Positions 33,127-40,719 of a stretch of DNA of 64,000 bases are shown here, piece by piece; within the stretch, counting starts at the first letter, position 1; the number at the start of each line of letters is the position of its first letter. Source of the stretch: Hymenobacter cyanobacteriorum (GTDB lineage Bacteria; Bacteroidota; Bacteroidia; Cytophagales; Hymenobacteraceae); NCBI RefSeq assembly GCF_022631375.1, contig NZ_JALBGC010000003.1, positions 434,001 to 498,000 of the forward strand, given 5' to 3'. The notes under the pieces were generated by a model. It had not been told where the DNA came from, ran no database searches, and worked only from the letters and a program-made list of their open reading frames with translations. A program made the position numbers and the translations under genes.

Positions 33127-33756
33127 ATGAAAACACTTCTTGTTCTGAGTTTGGCTTTGGGGGCCGCGACGTCGGCATTGGCCCAGGGTCAGGGACGCGG
33201 AACGTCGGAAACGGCCCCATCGGCCGCGCAACAGGTAGTCGAAGAAATTGGCCTCGACCGGCTGACTTCAACTACCAGCGCCCTGCGCCCGGCCGATGCA
33301 CGCAACCTGAGCGTGCTGCGCCAAACCGGCCAGGGCAACCAGGCCACTATCGAACAGGTGAGCCAGGGCAATGGCATTAACCAGGCCCTGATTGTGCAGG
33401 CCGGCAATGCCAACATTGCCGACTTTTACCAGTACGGCAACGGCAACGAGGCCAACCTGACGCTGCAAGGCAACAACAACACCAGCACCGTGGACCAGCG
33501 CGGCAGCAACAACACCTTTGACGGCCGCATGGTGGGCAACCGCAACGACGTGGACGTGGTGCAAAACGGCCAGAACAACCGTGCCACGCTGGACGTGGCC
33601 GGCAACAACCGCCGCTACCCCGTGCTGCAGGTAGGCGACAACAACCAGCTGACGCAACGCGAAGCGGCTGGCACCACCGCTCCTCAGGGCTACGGCGTGG
33701 AGATGCGCGGCAACGGCATCCGGCTCACCATCGAGCAGGGCCGTGCCACTCCGTAA
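33127..33756 (+). CDS. Curlin fibre subunit (CsgA-like) with about five repeats
   Basis: 209 aa. Signal peptide MKTLLVLSLALGAATSALAQ, a spacer of about 55 residues, then curlin repeats of about 22 residues ending in Gly-Asn or Asn-Asn: RQTGQGNQATIEQVSQGNGI, QAGNANIADFYQYGNGN, LQGNNNTSTVDQRGSNN, MVGNRNDVDVVQNGQNN, DVAGNNRRYPVLQVGDNN. The Gln/Asn ladder and glycine spacing fit the QxGxxNxAxxxQ amyloid unit. This is the more regular of the two subunits, so the likely major fibre component. Follows a 21-bp-stem hairpin and is followed by csgH. Confidence 0.88.
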   Translation: MKTLLVLSLALGAATSALAQGQGRGTSETAPSAAQQVVEEIGLDRLTSTTSALRPADARNLSVLRQTGQGNQATIEQVSQGNGINQALIVQAGNANIADFYQYGNGNEANLTLQGNNNTSTVDQRGSNNTFDGRMVGNRNDVDVVQNGQNNRATLDVAGNNRRYPVLQVGDNNQLTQREAAGTTAPQGYGVEMRGNGIRLTIEQGRATP

Positions 33757-33830
33757 TCTTTCCGCCCGCTTTTTTTTCTGTTTTTTGCTTTCCCAGTTTT
33801 CGGCTTTCCCACCGTTCTTCTTTCCGAGCT

Positions 33831-34217
33831 ATGAAACGCGTCCCGTTGGTGCTGGCAGCTTTATTGGCGCAGCCCGGCGGGGCGTTTGTGCAGGTACCGG
33901 TGCCACCCTGCCAGGCCCGGCTCGAGCTCACGCAGCACGACCAGCTGCTCACCGTGGCCGGGCACTGCCGCAGCACGGCGCCCGCCCCGGCCCACTACCG
34001 CTACCAGCTGCTGGTGACGCGCCAGAGCCGGGCCGGCCGCTCGCAAAACAGCCAGGGCGGCGAGTTCATGCTGCTGCCCAACCAGGATTTGGTGTTGTCG
34101 CAGGTGCGCGTGAGCGCGCTGGCGCACGATGAATACCAGGCCAAGCTGTTGATTTTTGACCTGCAGGGGCAAATCGTGGCGCGCGACTCGGCCGGCCAAG
34201 GCACGGCGATGCATTAA
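33831..34217 (+). CDS. csgH: CsgH-type curli fibre-formation inhibitor/chaperone
   Basis: 128 aa exported. Signal peptide (MKRVPLVLAALLAQPGGAF), then a single small beta-sandwich: CQARLELTQHDQLLTVAGHC, YRYQLLVTRQSRAGRSQNSQ, GGEFMLLPNQDLVLSQVRVS and YQAKLLIFDLQGQIVARDS. This strand order and the SxxSQxGxF element match CsgH, the functional analogue of E. coli CsgC that blocks premature curlin amyloid formation in the periplasm. Two Cys (about residues 26 and 46) could form a disulfide. Located straight after the second curlin gene, supporting the assignment. Confidence 0.85.
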   Translation: MKRVPLVLAALLAQPGGAFVQVPVPPCQARLELTQHDQLLTVAGHCRSTAPAPAHYRYQLLVTRQSRAGRSQNSQGGEFMLLPNQDLVLSQVRVSALAHDEYQAKLLIFDLQGQIVARDSAGQGTAMH

Positions 34218-34274
34218 TATTCCCGCTTTTTCTTATCTTTCCTCCCCTTTTTCTGCATCTTTCCTTTCCTGACC

Positions 34275-35789
34275 ATGAGAATTGGTTTATTGTTGCTCAC
34301 TGGGTGGGCGTTGGTGCTAAGCGCTCTGAGCGGCTGTGAAGACGCCACGGTCGAACCAACTACTTATGGCAGCGTGGACGTGACGGTGCTCGATGCCCGC
34401 ACCAACCAGCCCCTGCCCAATACCGGCATCAGCACGAACCCGGCCACGGGCTCGTACGTGACCGACGCCCAGGGCCATATCGCGCTTACCCAAGTGCCGG
34501 CAGGGCTGGTGGCAATTTCGGCCCGACGTACGGGCTACGTGGCGGCCACTACCAACGTGAACGTGACGAGTGGGCAAACGCAAAACGTGGTGCTACAGCT
34601 CGATAAACCCAGCAGCACAACTCCGCCCAATGCCCCGGTACGCCCCGCCCCGGTTAGCGGCGCTACCGGCCAGCCCACCGACGTGGCCCTGAGCTGGCAC
34701 CCCAACGGTGCCACCCGGGCCGATTCGCTGCGCTACGACGTTATTCTTTTCGAAAGCAACAACCTGAACCAACGCACCCTGCTTTCCAATTCGAAAGACA
34801 CGGTGGTGACGGCCACTGGCCTGCTCTACAACACGACGTACTACTGGCAGGTAACGGCCCGCAACACCGGCGGCGCCAGCGCCCGCAGCCCGGTGTGGAG
34901 CTTCCAGACCGGGCCGCTGCCCGACAACCGCTACCTGTTTGCCCGCACTTCGGCGGGCAATACCGACATCTACTCATCGGACAACGCCGGCGGCAGCCTG
35001 GTACGGCTAACTTCTTCGGCGGCGGTGGAAACGGCCCCGCAGCTGAGCCCGCTGCGCGATATTGTGGCCTACGCTTCGAACGCGACGGGCCAATACCAGC
35101 TGTATACGATGAACCGCGACGGCTCGAACCAGCGCCAGATTACGGCGCTGTCGGCCGAAGGCTACAGCAACGCGGGCGTGGGCTACCGCTGGTCGCCCGA
35201 CGGAGCGCAGCTGATTTATGCGCACTACGACCAGCTGTACCGCATCAACCGCGACGGCTCGGGGCTGACGCTGCTGGCCACCGCGCCGGCCGGCCGCCAC
35301 TTCCGCGAGTGCGACTGGACGGTGCAGGGCAACCGGCTGGTGGTGCAAACCATCGGGGCCAACCCCTACGACTCGGAGCTGTACCTCTACAACGCGGACG
35401 GCACCAACCCCGTGCTGTTCGTGAGCAACCTGCCGGGCCGCGTCGACTCGCCCAGCTTCAGCATCGACGGGACCCGCGTGGTGTACACGCGCGACGTAGC
35501 CGGTTTCAACAGCGCGACGGGCCGGCAGCTCGATGCGCACCTGCTGATTCAGCGCGTCGATGGCACCGGCACGCCGGTCGATATATCGGCCGGCAACGCA
35601 TCGATGAACAACAACAAGCCGGCCGGCACCAACGACCTGACCCCGCGCTATTCGCCCGACGGCTTCCGGCTGATTTTTGTGAACCGCGTCAACGACGACC
35701 TCAGCCCGCCTGAGCTCTGGACGGTGAACCTCGATGGTACGAGCCGAACCAAGCTGTTCAGCAACGCCTTTTTGCCCGACTGGAAATAA
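34275..35789 (+). CDS. Lipoprotein with carboxypeptidase-regulatory-like, FnIII and TolB-type propeller domains
   Basis: 504 aa. The lipobox LSGC near residue 21 is followed by a CarboxypepD_reg-like domain (about 30-115: VDVTVLDARTNQPLPNTGIS, VTDAQGHIALTQVPAGLVAI). A fibronectin-III-like domain follows (about 120-210: PVSGATGQPTDVALSWHPNG, YYWQVTARNTGGA). The C-terminal beta-propeller of PD40/TolB blades (about 215-504) includes IYSSDNAGGSLVRLTS, LYTMNRDGSNQRQI, YRWSPDGAQLIYA and YSPDGFRLIFV. It probably sits at the outer membrane. It starts 57 bp after csgH on the same strand, so it may be a curli accessory protein; no experimental role is known to me. Confidence 0.85.
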   Translation: MRIGLLLLTGWALVLSALSGCEDATVEPTTYGSVDVTVLDARTNQPLPNTGISTNPATGSYVTDAQGHIALTQVPAGLVAISARRTGYVAATTNVNVTSGQTQNVVLQLDKPSSTTPPNAPVRPAPVSGATGQPTDVALSWHPNGATRADSLRYDVILFESNNLNQRTLLSNSKDTVVTATGLLYNTTYYWQVTARNTGGASARSPVWSFQTGPLPDNRYLFARTSAGNTDIYSSDNAGGSLVRLTSSAAVETAPQLSPLRDIVAYASNATGQYQLYTMNRDGSNQRQITALSAEGYSNAGVGYRWSPDGAQLIYAHYDQLYRINRDGSGLTLLATAPAGRHFRECDWTVQGNRLVVQTIGANPYDSELYLYNADGTNPVLFVSNLPGRVDSPSFSIDGTRVVYTRDVAGFNSATGRQLDAHLLIQRVDGTGTPVDISAGNASMNNNKPAGTNDLTPRYSPDGFRLIFVNRVNDDLSPPELWTVNLDGTSRTKLFSNAFLPDWK

Positions 35790-35828
35790 GCCGCTGAACC
35801 AAGGGCCCGCGACCGGGTTATCAGGGCC

Positions 35829-36269
35829 ATGCGCGTTGTTCTTCGTACCCCTGTTTCGCAAGCACCGGCCGCGGTGATGGCCGGTTTCACCCGCGACTTG
35901 TTTGTGGCGCTGGCGCCGCCGTTTCCGCGGCTGCGGGTGCGGCGCTTCGATGGCTGCCGCACCGGCGACCAAGTGGAAATTGAGCTGGACACGCTGGTGA
36001 AGCGCCTGCCCTGGACGTCGCTGATTGTGGATGACGGCGTGCGGCCCGATGGCACGCATTTTTTCATTGACGAAGGCCAGATTCTGCCGACGCCGCTACG
36101 CTACTGGCGGCACCACCACCGCATCGAGCCCGGCCCCAATGGCGGCAGCGTAATCGTGGATGATTTGGAATACCGCACGGCTTCGCGACTGCTTGATGTG
36201 CTGATATATCCGGCTATGTGGGCGCAGTTTGCCTGGCGCAAGTCCATTTACCGGCGCTGGTTTCGGTAG
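35829..36269 (+). CDS. SRPBCC-fold protein (START/polyketide-cyclase-like)
   Basis: 146 aa. The pattern LRTPVSQAPAAVMAGFTRDL near the start, VRRFDGCRTGDQVEIELDTL in the middle and a C-terminal amphipathic helix with YRTASRLLDVLIYPAMWAQF fit the SRPBCC ligand-binding superfamily, which binds hydrophobic ligands in a deep cavity. The ligand is unknown. It lies 39 bp after the propeller lipoprotein but is probably not part of the curli system. A GTCAT-family inverted repeat follows the stop by 4 bp. Confidence 0.75.
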   Translation: MRVVLRTPVSQAPAAVMAGFTRDLFVALAPPFPRLRVRRFDGCRTGDQVEIELDTLVKRLPWTSLIVDDGVRPDGTHFFIDEGQILPTPLRYWRHHHRIEPGPNGGSVIVDDLEYRTASRLLDVLIYPAMWAQFAWRKSIYRRWFR

Positions 36270-36273
36270 CAGC

Positions 36274-36362
36274 CCGGCCTGTCATTCCGACGCAGGAGGA
36301 ATCTGAGTAAAACCGTCCAAATAGATTTCCCAGATTCCTCCTGCGTCGGAATGACAGGCCGG
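36274..36362. repeat. GTCAT-family inverted repeat, copy 2 (perfect arms)
   Basis: The 32-nt arms at 36274-36305 and 331-362 of the same kb are exact reverse complements; the outer part reads TGTCATTCCGACGCAGGAGG. The right arm ends 15 bp before the -7 box of the next gene. Confidence 0.95.
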
Positions 36363-36377
36363 GGTAGCGCGGGGCCG

Positions 36378-36385
36378 TACCTTTG
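36378..36385 (+). promoter_or_regulatory. -7 box (TACCTTTG) 7 nt before the RlmI-like ATG
   Basis: A perfect TAnnTTTG; the ATG is at 36393. The inverted repeat occupies the region where upstream promoter contacts would be. Confidence 0.6.
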
Positions 36386-36392
36386 CGGGCCT

Positions 36393-37592
36393 ATGCCGAA
36401 TACCACCACCATCGTCCTCAAGAACGGAAAAGACCACAGCCTGCGCCGCCGCCACCCCTGGGTGTTTTCGGGCGCCATTGCCCGCGTGCTGGGCGAGCCC
36501 CGCGAGGGCGAGCCCGTGCGCGTAGAGGCCATCAACGGCGAGCTGCTGGGTGTGGGCCACTTCTCGGGCGGCGGCTCCATTGCCGTGCGCATGCTCGACT
36601 TCGGCCCCGAAGCGGAACTGCCGACGGCTACATTCTGGGAAGACAAGCTGGGCAATGCCTACCGTCTGCGCCAGCGCCTGGGCCTGACGGGCACCGCCGA
36701 CACCAACGTTTTCCGGCTGGTGCACGCCGAGGGCGACGGCCTGCCGGGCCTCATCATCGACGTGTACGGCGACACCGCCGTGGTGCAGGCCCACAGCGTG
36801 GGCATGTATCGGGCGCGGCCCGAAATTGCGGCCGCGCTGCGCGTGGTGTTCGGCGATAAGCTGCGCGCCATTTACGACAAGAGCGCCGAAACCGTGCCCG
36901 GCAACGCCGTGCCCGATGCGCAGAACGGCTACCTGTTCGGCGAAAGCTCGGGCACCGAGCACGTGGTGATGGAAAACGGCCACCAGTTTGCCGTGGATTG
37001 GGAAACAGGCCAGAAAACCGGCTTTTTCATCGACCAGCGCGACAACCGCGCGCTGCTGGCCCGCTACTCGCCGGGCCGCAAGGTGCTCAACACCTTCTGC
37101 TACACGGGCGGTTTCTCGGTGTATGCGCTGGAAGCTGGCGCTGAGCTCGTGCACTCGGTCGATTCCAGCAAAAAAGCCATTGCCCTGACCGAGCGCAACG
37201 CCGAGCTAAGCCACCACGCCGACCGCCACGCCGCCTACCCCGACGACGTGCTGGGCTTCCTGAAAAACCACTCGGCCCAGTACGATTTGCTGGTGCTCGA
37301 CCCGCCGGCGTTTGCCAAGCACATGGGCGCCCGCCACGCCGCCCTGATGGGCTACAAGCGCCTGAACATGGCCGGCATTGCGCACCTCGCGCCCGGCGGC
37401 CTGCTCTTCACGTTCAGCTGCTCGCAAGTGGTGAGCCCCGAGTTGTTCGAGGGCGCGGTGCTGGCGGCGGCCATCGAAGCGGGCCGGCCGGCCCGCATTC
37501 TGCACCGCCTCACTCAGCCCGCCGACCACCCGGTCAGCCTGTTCCACCCGGAAGGCGCGTATTTGAAGGGGCTAGTGCTGGCGGTAGAGTAG
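36393..37592 (+). CDS. RlmI-like 23S rRNA (cytosine-C5) methyltransferase
   Basis: 399 aa. An N-terminal PUA domain (VLKNGKDHSLRRRHPWVFSG, GHFSGGGSIAVRML) is followed by an EEHEE linker domain and a Rossmann methyltransferase. The latter has FFIDQRDNRALLARYSPGRK, motif I LNTFCYTGGFSVYALEAGA, LVLDPPAFAKH and a catalytic-type Cys in FTFSCSQVV. This layout matches RlmI (YccW), which makes m5C in 23S rRNA, but specificity is not proven by sequence. ATG 36393 (MPNTTTIVLKNGKDHS) is only 7 nt from the promoter box, so the message may be leaderless. Confidence 0.88.
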   Translation: MPNTTTIVLKNGKDHSLRRRHPWVFSGAIARVLGEPREGEPVRVEAINGELLGVGHFSGGGSIAVRMLDFGPEAELPTATFWEDKLGNAYRLRQRLGLTGTADTNVFRLVHAEGDGLPGLIIDVYGDTAVVQAHSVGMYRARPEIAAALRVVFGDKLRAIYDKSAETVPGNAVPDAQNGYLFGESSGTEHVVMENGHQFAVDWETGQKTGFFIDQRDNRALLARYSPGRKVLNTFCYTGGFSVYALEAGAELVHSVDSSKKAIALTERNAELSHHADRHAAYPDDVLGFLKNHSAQYDLLVLDPPAFAKHMGARHAALMGYKRLNMAGIAHLAPGGLLFTFSCSQVVSPELFEGAVLAAAIEAGRPARILHRLTQPADHPVSLFHPEGAYLKGLVLAVE

Positions 37593-37612
37593 GCGCGTTT
37601 TGAAAACAGCAG

Positions 37613-37668
37613 GCGGCGCTTCGGAGCAGACGGAAAACGTCTACTTCGAAGCGCCGCTTTATTTTTGG
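37613..37668 (+). terminator. Terminator after the RlmI-like gene
   Basis: An 11-bp outer stem (gcggcgcttcg / cgaagcgccgc) with an inner agacg/cgtct pairing is followed by TTTATTTTT. Confidence 0.85.
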
Positions 37669-37714
37669 CGGCTTCGGCCAAACTTCTCCCCCCGTTGCGG
37701 CGGTTAGCAGTCCA

Positions 37715-39220
37715 GTGTTCAAGAAAAAGAAAACCACCATTGCGCCTTCCCGCCAGCCCGTGGCCATCATCGGGGCGGGCATTGCGGGGCTGGCCACGGC
37801 GGCACGGCTGGCGGTGGCCGGGCACCCGGTTACGGTGTTTGAGGCGGGGCCCACGTTTGGGGGCAAAATGCACCAGTTTGCGCTGCCCGGCGGCTACCGC
37901 TTCGATGCCGGGCCGTCGCTATTCACGCTGCCGCAGCTGGTGGACGATATTTTCCGGCTGGCCCACCGCGAACCCGCCGACTACTTCCGCTACGAGCGGC
38001 TCGACCCCATCACGAACTATTTTTTCGCCGACGGCACCCGCCTCACCGCCTGGGCCGACGCGGCGAAATTCGCGGCCGAAGTGGAAGAAAAACTAGGCAC
38101 CCCGGCGGCCGACGTGACGCAGTTTCTGGCCCGGGCGGGGAAGGCGTACGATGCCACGGCGGGCACGTTTCTGCACAAGTCGCTGCACAAGGCGGGCACG
38201 TATTTCAGCCCCGAAACGCTGAAGGCCGTGGCCGCCCTGCCGCAACTGGGCCTGCTGGGCACCATGCACCAGCGCCACGCCAGCGCCTTCGGCCGCGACC
38301 CGCGCCTGGTGCAGCTCTTCGACCGCTACGCGACCTACAACGGCTCGGACCCCTACCAGGCGCCCGCCACGCTGAGCATGATTCCGCACCTGGAGCACGG
38401 CATCGGGGCTTTTTACCCCGAGGGCGGCATCTACGCCATTGCCGAAAGCCTGCACCGGCTGGCGGTGGAATTTGGGGCGAAATTCCGGTACAATGAAGCG
38501 GTGGAGGAAATCATCATCGCCGACGGGCGCGTGACGGGCCTCCGCACGGCGCAGGACGTGTACGACTTCGGCCAGGTGGTGAGCAACATGGACGTGGTGC
38601 CCACCTACCGCCGCCTGCTGCCTCGCGAGCCCGCGCCCGAGCGCACGCTGGGTCAGCCCCGCTCCTCCTCAGCCCTGATTTTTTACTGGGGCATCCGCCG
38701 CGAGTTTACCGAGCTGGGGCTGCACAATATCTTCTTCTCGGAGGATTACAAGGCCGAGTTTGACGCTATTTTCCAGCAGAAAACGGTGGCCGACGACGTG
38801 ACGGTGTACGTGAACATTACCTCCAAGAAGACGCCTACCGACGCCCCGGCCGGCCACGAAAACTGGTTTGTGATGGTGAACGTGCCCCACGACCAGGGCC
38901 AGGATTGGGCCGCCCTCACCCGCCAAACCCGCGCCGCCGTGCTGCGTAAGCTGCGCCAGGCCCTGGGCACCGATGTGGAGCCGTTCATTGCCACCGAAAA
39001 AGTGTGGACCCCGCCCGGCATCGCGGCCGATACCTCGTCGTTTGGCGGGGCGTTGTATGGCAGCTCCAGCAACAATGCGCTGGCGGCGTTTCTGCGGCAC
39101 CCGAATTTTTCGGGGCGGCTCGAAGGGCTGTACTTTTGCGGCGGCTCGGTGCACCCGGGCGGCGGCATTCCGCTGTGTTTGCTGTCGGCCAAAATCGTGG
39201 CTTCTCTCATTGATAGTTAA
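37715..39220 (+). CDS. crtD: Carotenoid 3,4-desaturase (CrtI/CrtD family)
   Basis: 501-aa FAD-dependent desaturase. The N-terminal dinucleotide fold [20 protein letters not shown] is followed by GGKMHQFALPGGYRFDAGPS. The C-terminal carotenoid-desaturase signature is FCGGSVHPGGGIPLCLLSAK. It could be phytoene desaturase (CrtI) or 1-hydroxycarotenoid 3,4-desaturase (CrtD). CrtD is preferred because the next gene is a CruF-type carotenoid hydratase, the pairing used for myxol/flexixanthin-type pigments. The start is GTG 37715, since no ATG precedes the nucleotide-binding fold. The stop lies inside an inverted-repeat arm. Confidence 0.8.
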   Translation: MFKKKKTTIAPSRQPVAIIGAGIAGLATAARLAVAGHPVTVFEAGPTFGGKMHQFALPGGYRFDAGPSLFTLPQLVDDIFRLAHREPADYFRYERLDPITNYFFADGTRLTAWADAAKFAAEVEEKLGTPAADVTQFLARAGKAYDATAGTFLHKSLHKAGTYFSPETLKAVAALPQLGLLGTMHQRHASAFGRDPRLVQLFDRYATYNGSDPYQAPATLSMIPHLEHGIGAFYPEGGIYAIAESLHRLAVEFGAKFRYNEAVEEIIIADGRVTGLRTAQDVYDFGQVVSNMDVVPTYRRLLPREPAPERTLGQPRSSSALIFYWGIRREFTELGLHNIFFSEDYKAEFDAIFQQKTVADDVTVYVNITSKKTPTDAPAGHENWFVMVNVPHDQGQDWAALTRQTRAAVLRKLRQALGTDVEPFIATEKVWTPPGIAADTSSFGGALYGSSSNNALAAFLRHPNFSGRLEGLYFCGGSVHPGGGIPLCLLSAKIVASLIDS

Positions 39221-39293
39221 AAGTTAAAAGTTGAGAGTTAAAACAGATGCGTAAAACGAGGGCGTTTTAACTCCCGACTTTTAACTTTTAACT
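39215..39293. repeat. Inverted repeat of AGTTAAAAGTTAAAAG words between crtD and cruF
   Basis: The 30-nt arms at 39215-39244 and 264-293 of the same kb match at 28 of 30 positions, with a 19-nt loop. The left arm contains the crtD TAA, and the right arm ends 15 bp before the cruF ATG. Confidence 0.92.
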
Positions 39294-39308
39294 GCTTGAC
39301 TCCGCCGA

Positions 39309-39989
39309 ATGGAGTATTCTGAATTTGTTACCCCGGCCGCTCCCATGCGCCGGCTGCGCGTGGCCCAGGGGCTGGTGCTGCTGTTTCACCTCACGGGCTT
39401 TGTGGGGCTGGCTTTTTCCGACGACCCCGGGTTTTACCTGCGGTTTACGCCCCTCACGCTCGGGCTCACGGCCCTGCTGCTGCTGTGGTTTCAGGAGGGG
39501 TGCGACGCCAGCTTCTGGGGCTTCTGCCTCACGGTGGTGCTGCTGGGATTCGGGGCCGAGTTCGTGGGCGTGAACACGGGCAAGGTATTCGGGCACTACA
39601 CGTATGGCGACACGCTGGGTTTCAAGCTGTTCGACCAGCAGCCGTTCAGCGGTGTGCCGCCCATGATTGGGCTGAACTGGCTGGTGCTCACCTACCTGTG
39701 CGGCATGCTGGTGCGCTACGTGCCCATGGGCGAGCTGGCCCGCATTCTGATTGCGGCCATGCTCATGGTGGGCTTCGATGCCTGCCTGGAGCCGGTGGCG
39801 GGCCGCTTCGATTTCTGGCACTGGACGGCCGGCGTGATTCCGGCGCAGAATTTCCGCGACTGGTTTATTTTCGCCTGCATTCTGCAAATGCTGTTCAACC
39901 GCACCACCTTTGCCAAGCGCAACCCGCTGGTGCCGCTGGTGTACCTCACGCAGCTGCTGTTTTTCTTTTTGCTGGGCGCGCTGAAATAG
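39309..39989 (+). CDS. cruF: CruF-type carotenoid 1',2'-hydratase (DUF422)
   Basis: 226-aa integral membrane protein with about seven helices. Family landmarks: GAEFVGVNTGKVFGHYTYGD, GVPPMIGLNWLVLTYLCGML and FDACLEPVAGRFDFWHWTAG. CruF hydrates the psi end of gamma-carotene or lycopene to the 1'-hydroxy form, the substrate for CrtD, so the two genes form a short pathway module. The ATG start precedes the first helix. A TetR-type regulator gene follows, its ATG 75 bp after the cruF stop. Confidence 0.88.
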   Translation: MEYSEFVTPAAPMRRLRVAQGLVLLFHLTGFVGLAFSDDPGFYLRFTPLTLGLTALLLLWFQEGCDASFWGFCLTVVLLGFGAEFVGVNTGKVFGHYTYGDTLGFKLFDQQPFSGVPPMIGLNWLVLTYLCGMLVRYVPMGELARILIAAMLMVGFDACLEPVAGRFDFWHWTAGVIPAQNFRDWFIFACILQMLFNRTTFAKRNPLVPLVYLTQLLFFFLLGALK

Positions 39990-40064
39990 CGCCCGTCGGT
40001 GAACCAGGACCGGCGCAAAATTGTCCGGCTGCCGTACTCTGCCTTCCCCGCCTTCCTATCCGCT

Positions 40065-40679
40065 ATGAGCAACGTTACCCTGCCGACTGCTTCGCTCGAA
40101 GCCGCCATGCCCGTTTTTTATTCTCACGGCCTGGCCGGGGCTTCCGAGGCGGCCCTGGCGGCCAGCCTGGGCACCACCACGGCCGACCTGACGGCCCAGT
40201 TCCCGAGCCGCGACCTGCTGGTGCACCACACCATGCTGGCCGACATTGAGCGCCAGAAGCGCGAGCACGTGGCCCTGTACGCCGAGTTTCCTACGGCCGT
40301 GGAACGCCTCTACGGCCTGCTGCGCCTGGGCCTGCGCGATTTGGCCCAAACGCCTCCTACCTTCTACGGCGAGCTGCAAGCGGGCTTCCCGCTCACCTGG
40401 GAGGCGGTGCTCGAACACCTGAATACGTACTCGGCCCCGCAGCTGCAGCAGCTGCTGAACGACGGCATCCGGGCGCGCCTGTTCCGCTCCGACATCAATA
40501 TCCAGCTCGTGACCAAGATTATTCTGGAGCAGCTGAACATGATGCTGAACCCGCTCACCTTCCCGCCCGAGCGGTTTAGCCCGGCCGAGGTGTTCCGCAG
40601 CATCTTCCTGTACTACATTCGCGGCATCTGCACCGATGAAGGCGCGCGGATTGCGGCCGAGCATTTTGCCCGGCTGTAG
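40065..40679 (+). CDS. TetR/AcrR-family transcriptional regulator
   Basis: 204 aa. The N-terminal helix-turn-helix region reads LEAAMPVFYSHGLAGASEAA, then LAASLGTTTADLTAQFPSRD and LLVHHTMLADIERQKREHV, the usual TetR helix 1-4 layout though divergent. The C-terminal ligand/dimer domain (about residues 60-204) has no recognisable ligand signature. ATG 40065 (MSNVTLPTASLEAAM) is preferred over an upstream in-frame codon with no matching helix. Being just after crtD-cruF it could control pigment genes, but that is position-based inference. Confidence 0.8.
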   Translation: MSNVTLPTASLEAAMPVFYSHGLAGASEAALAASLGTTTADLTAQFPSRDLLVHHTMLADIERQKREHVALYAEFPTAVERLYGLLRLGLRDLAQTPPTFYGELQAGFPLTWEAVLEHLNTYSAPQLQQLLNDGIRARLFRSDINIQLVTKIILEQLNMMLNPLTFPPERFSPAEVFRSIFLYYIRGICTDEGARIAAEHFARL

Positions 40680-40719
40680 GCAGCTCCGGCGTCGCGGCTG
40701 GGGGTAACTCTCGGGACAA

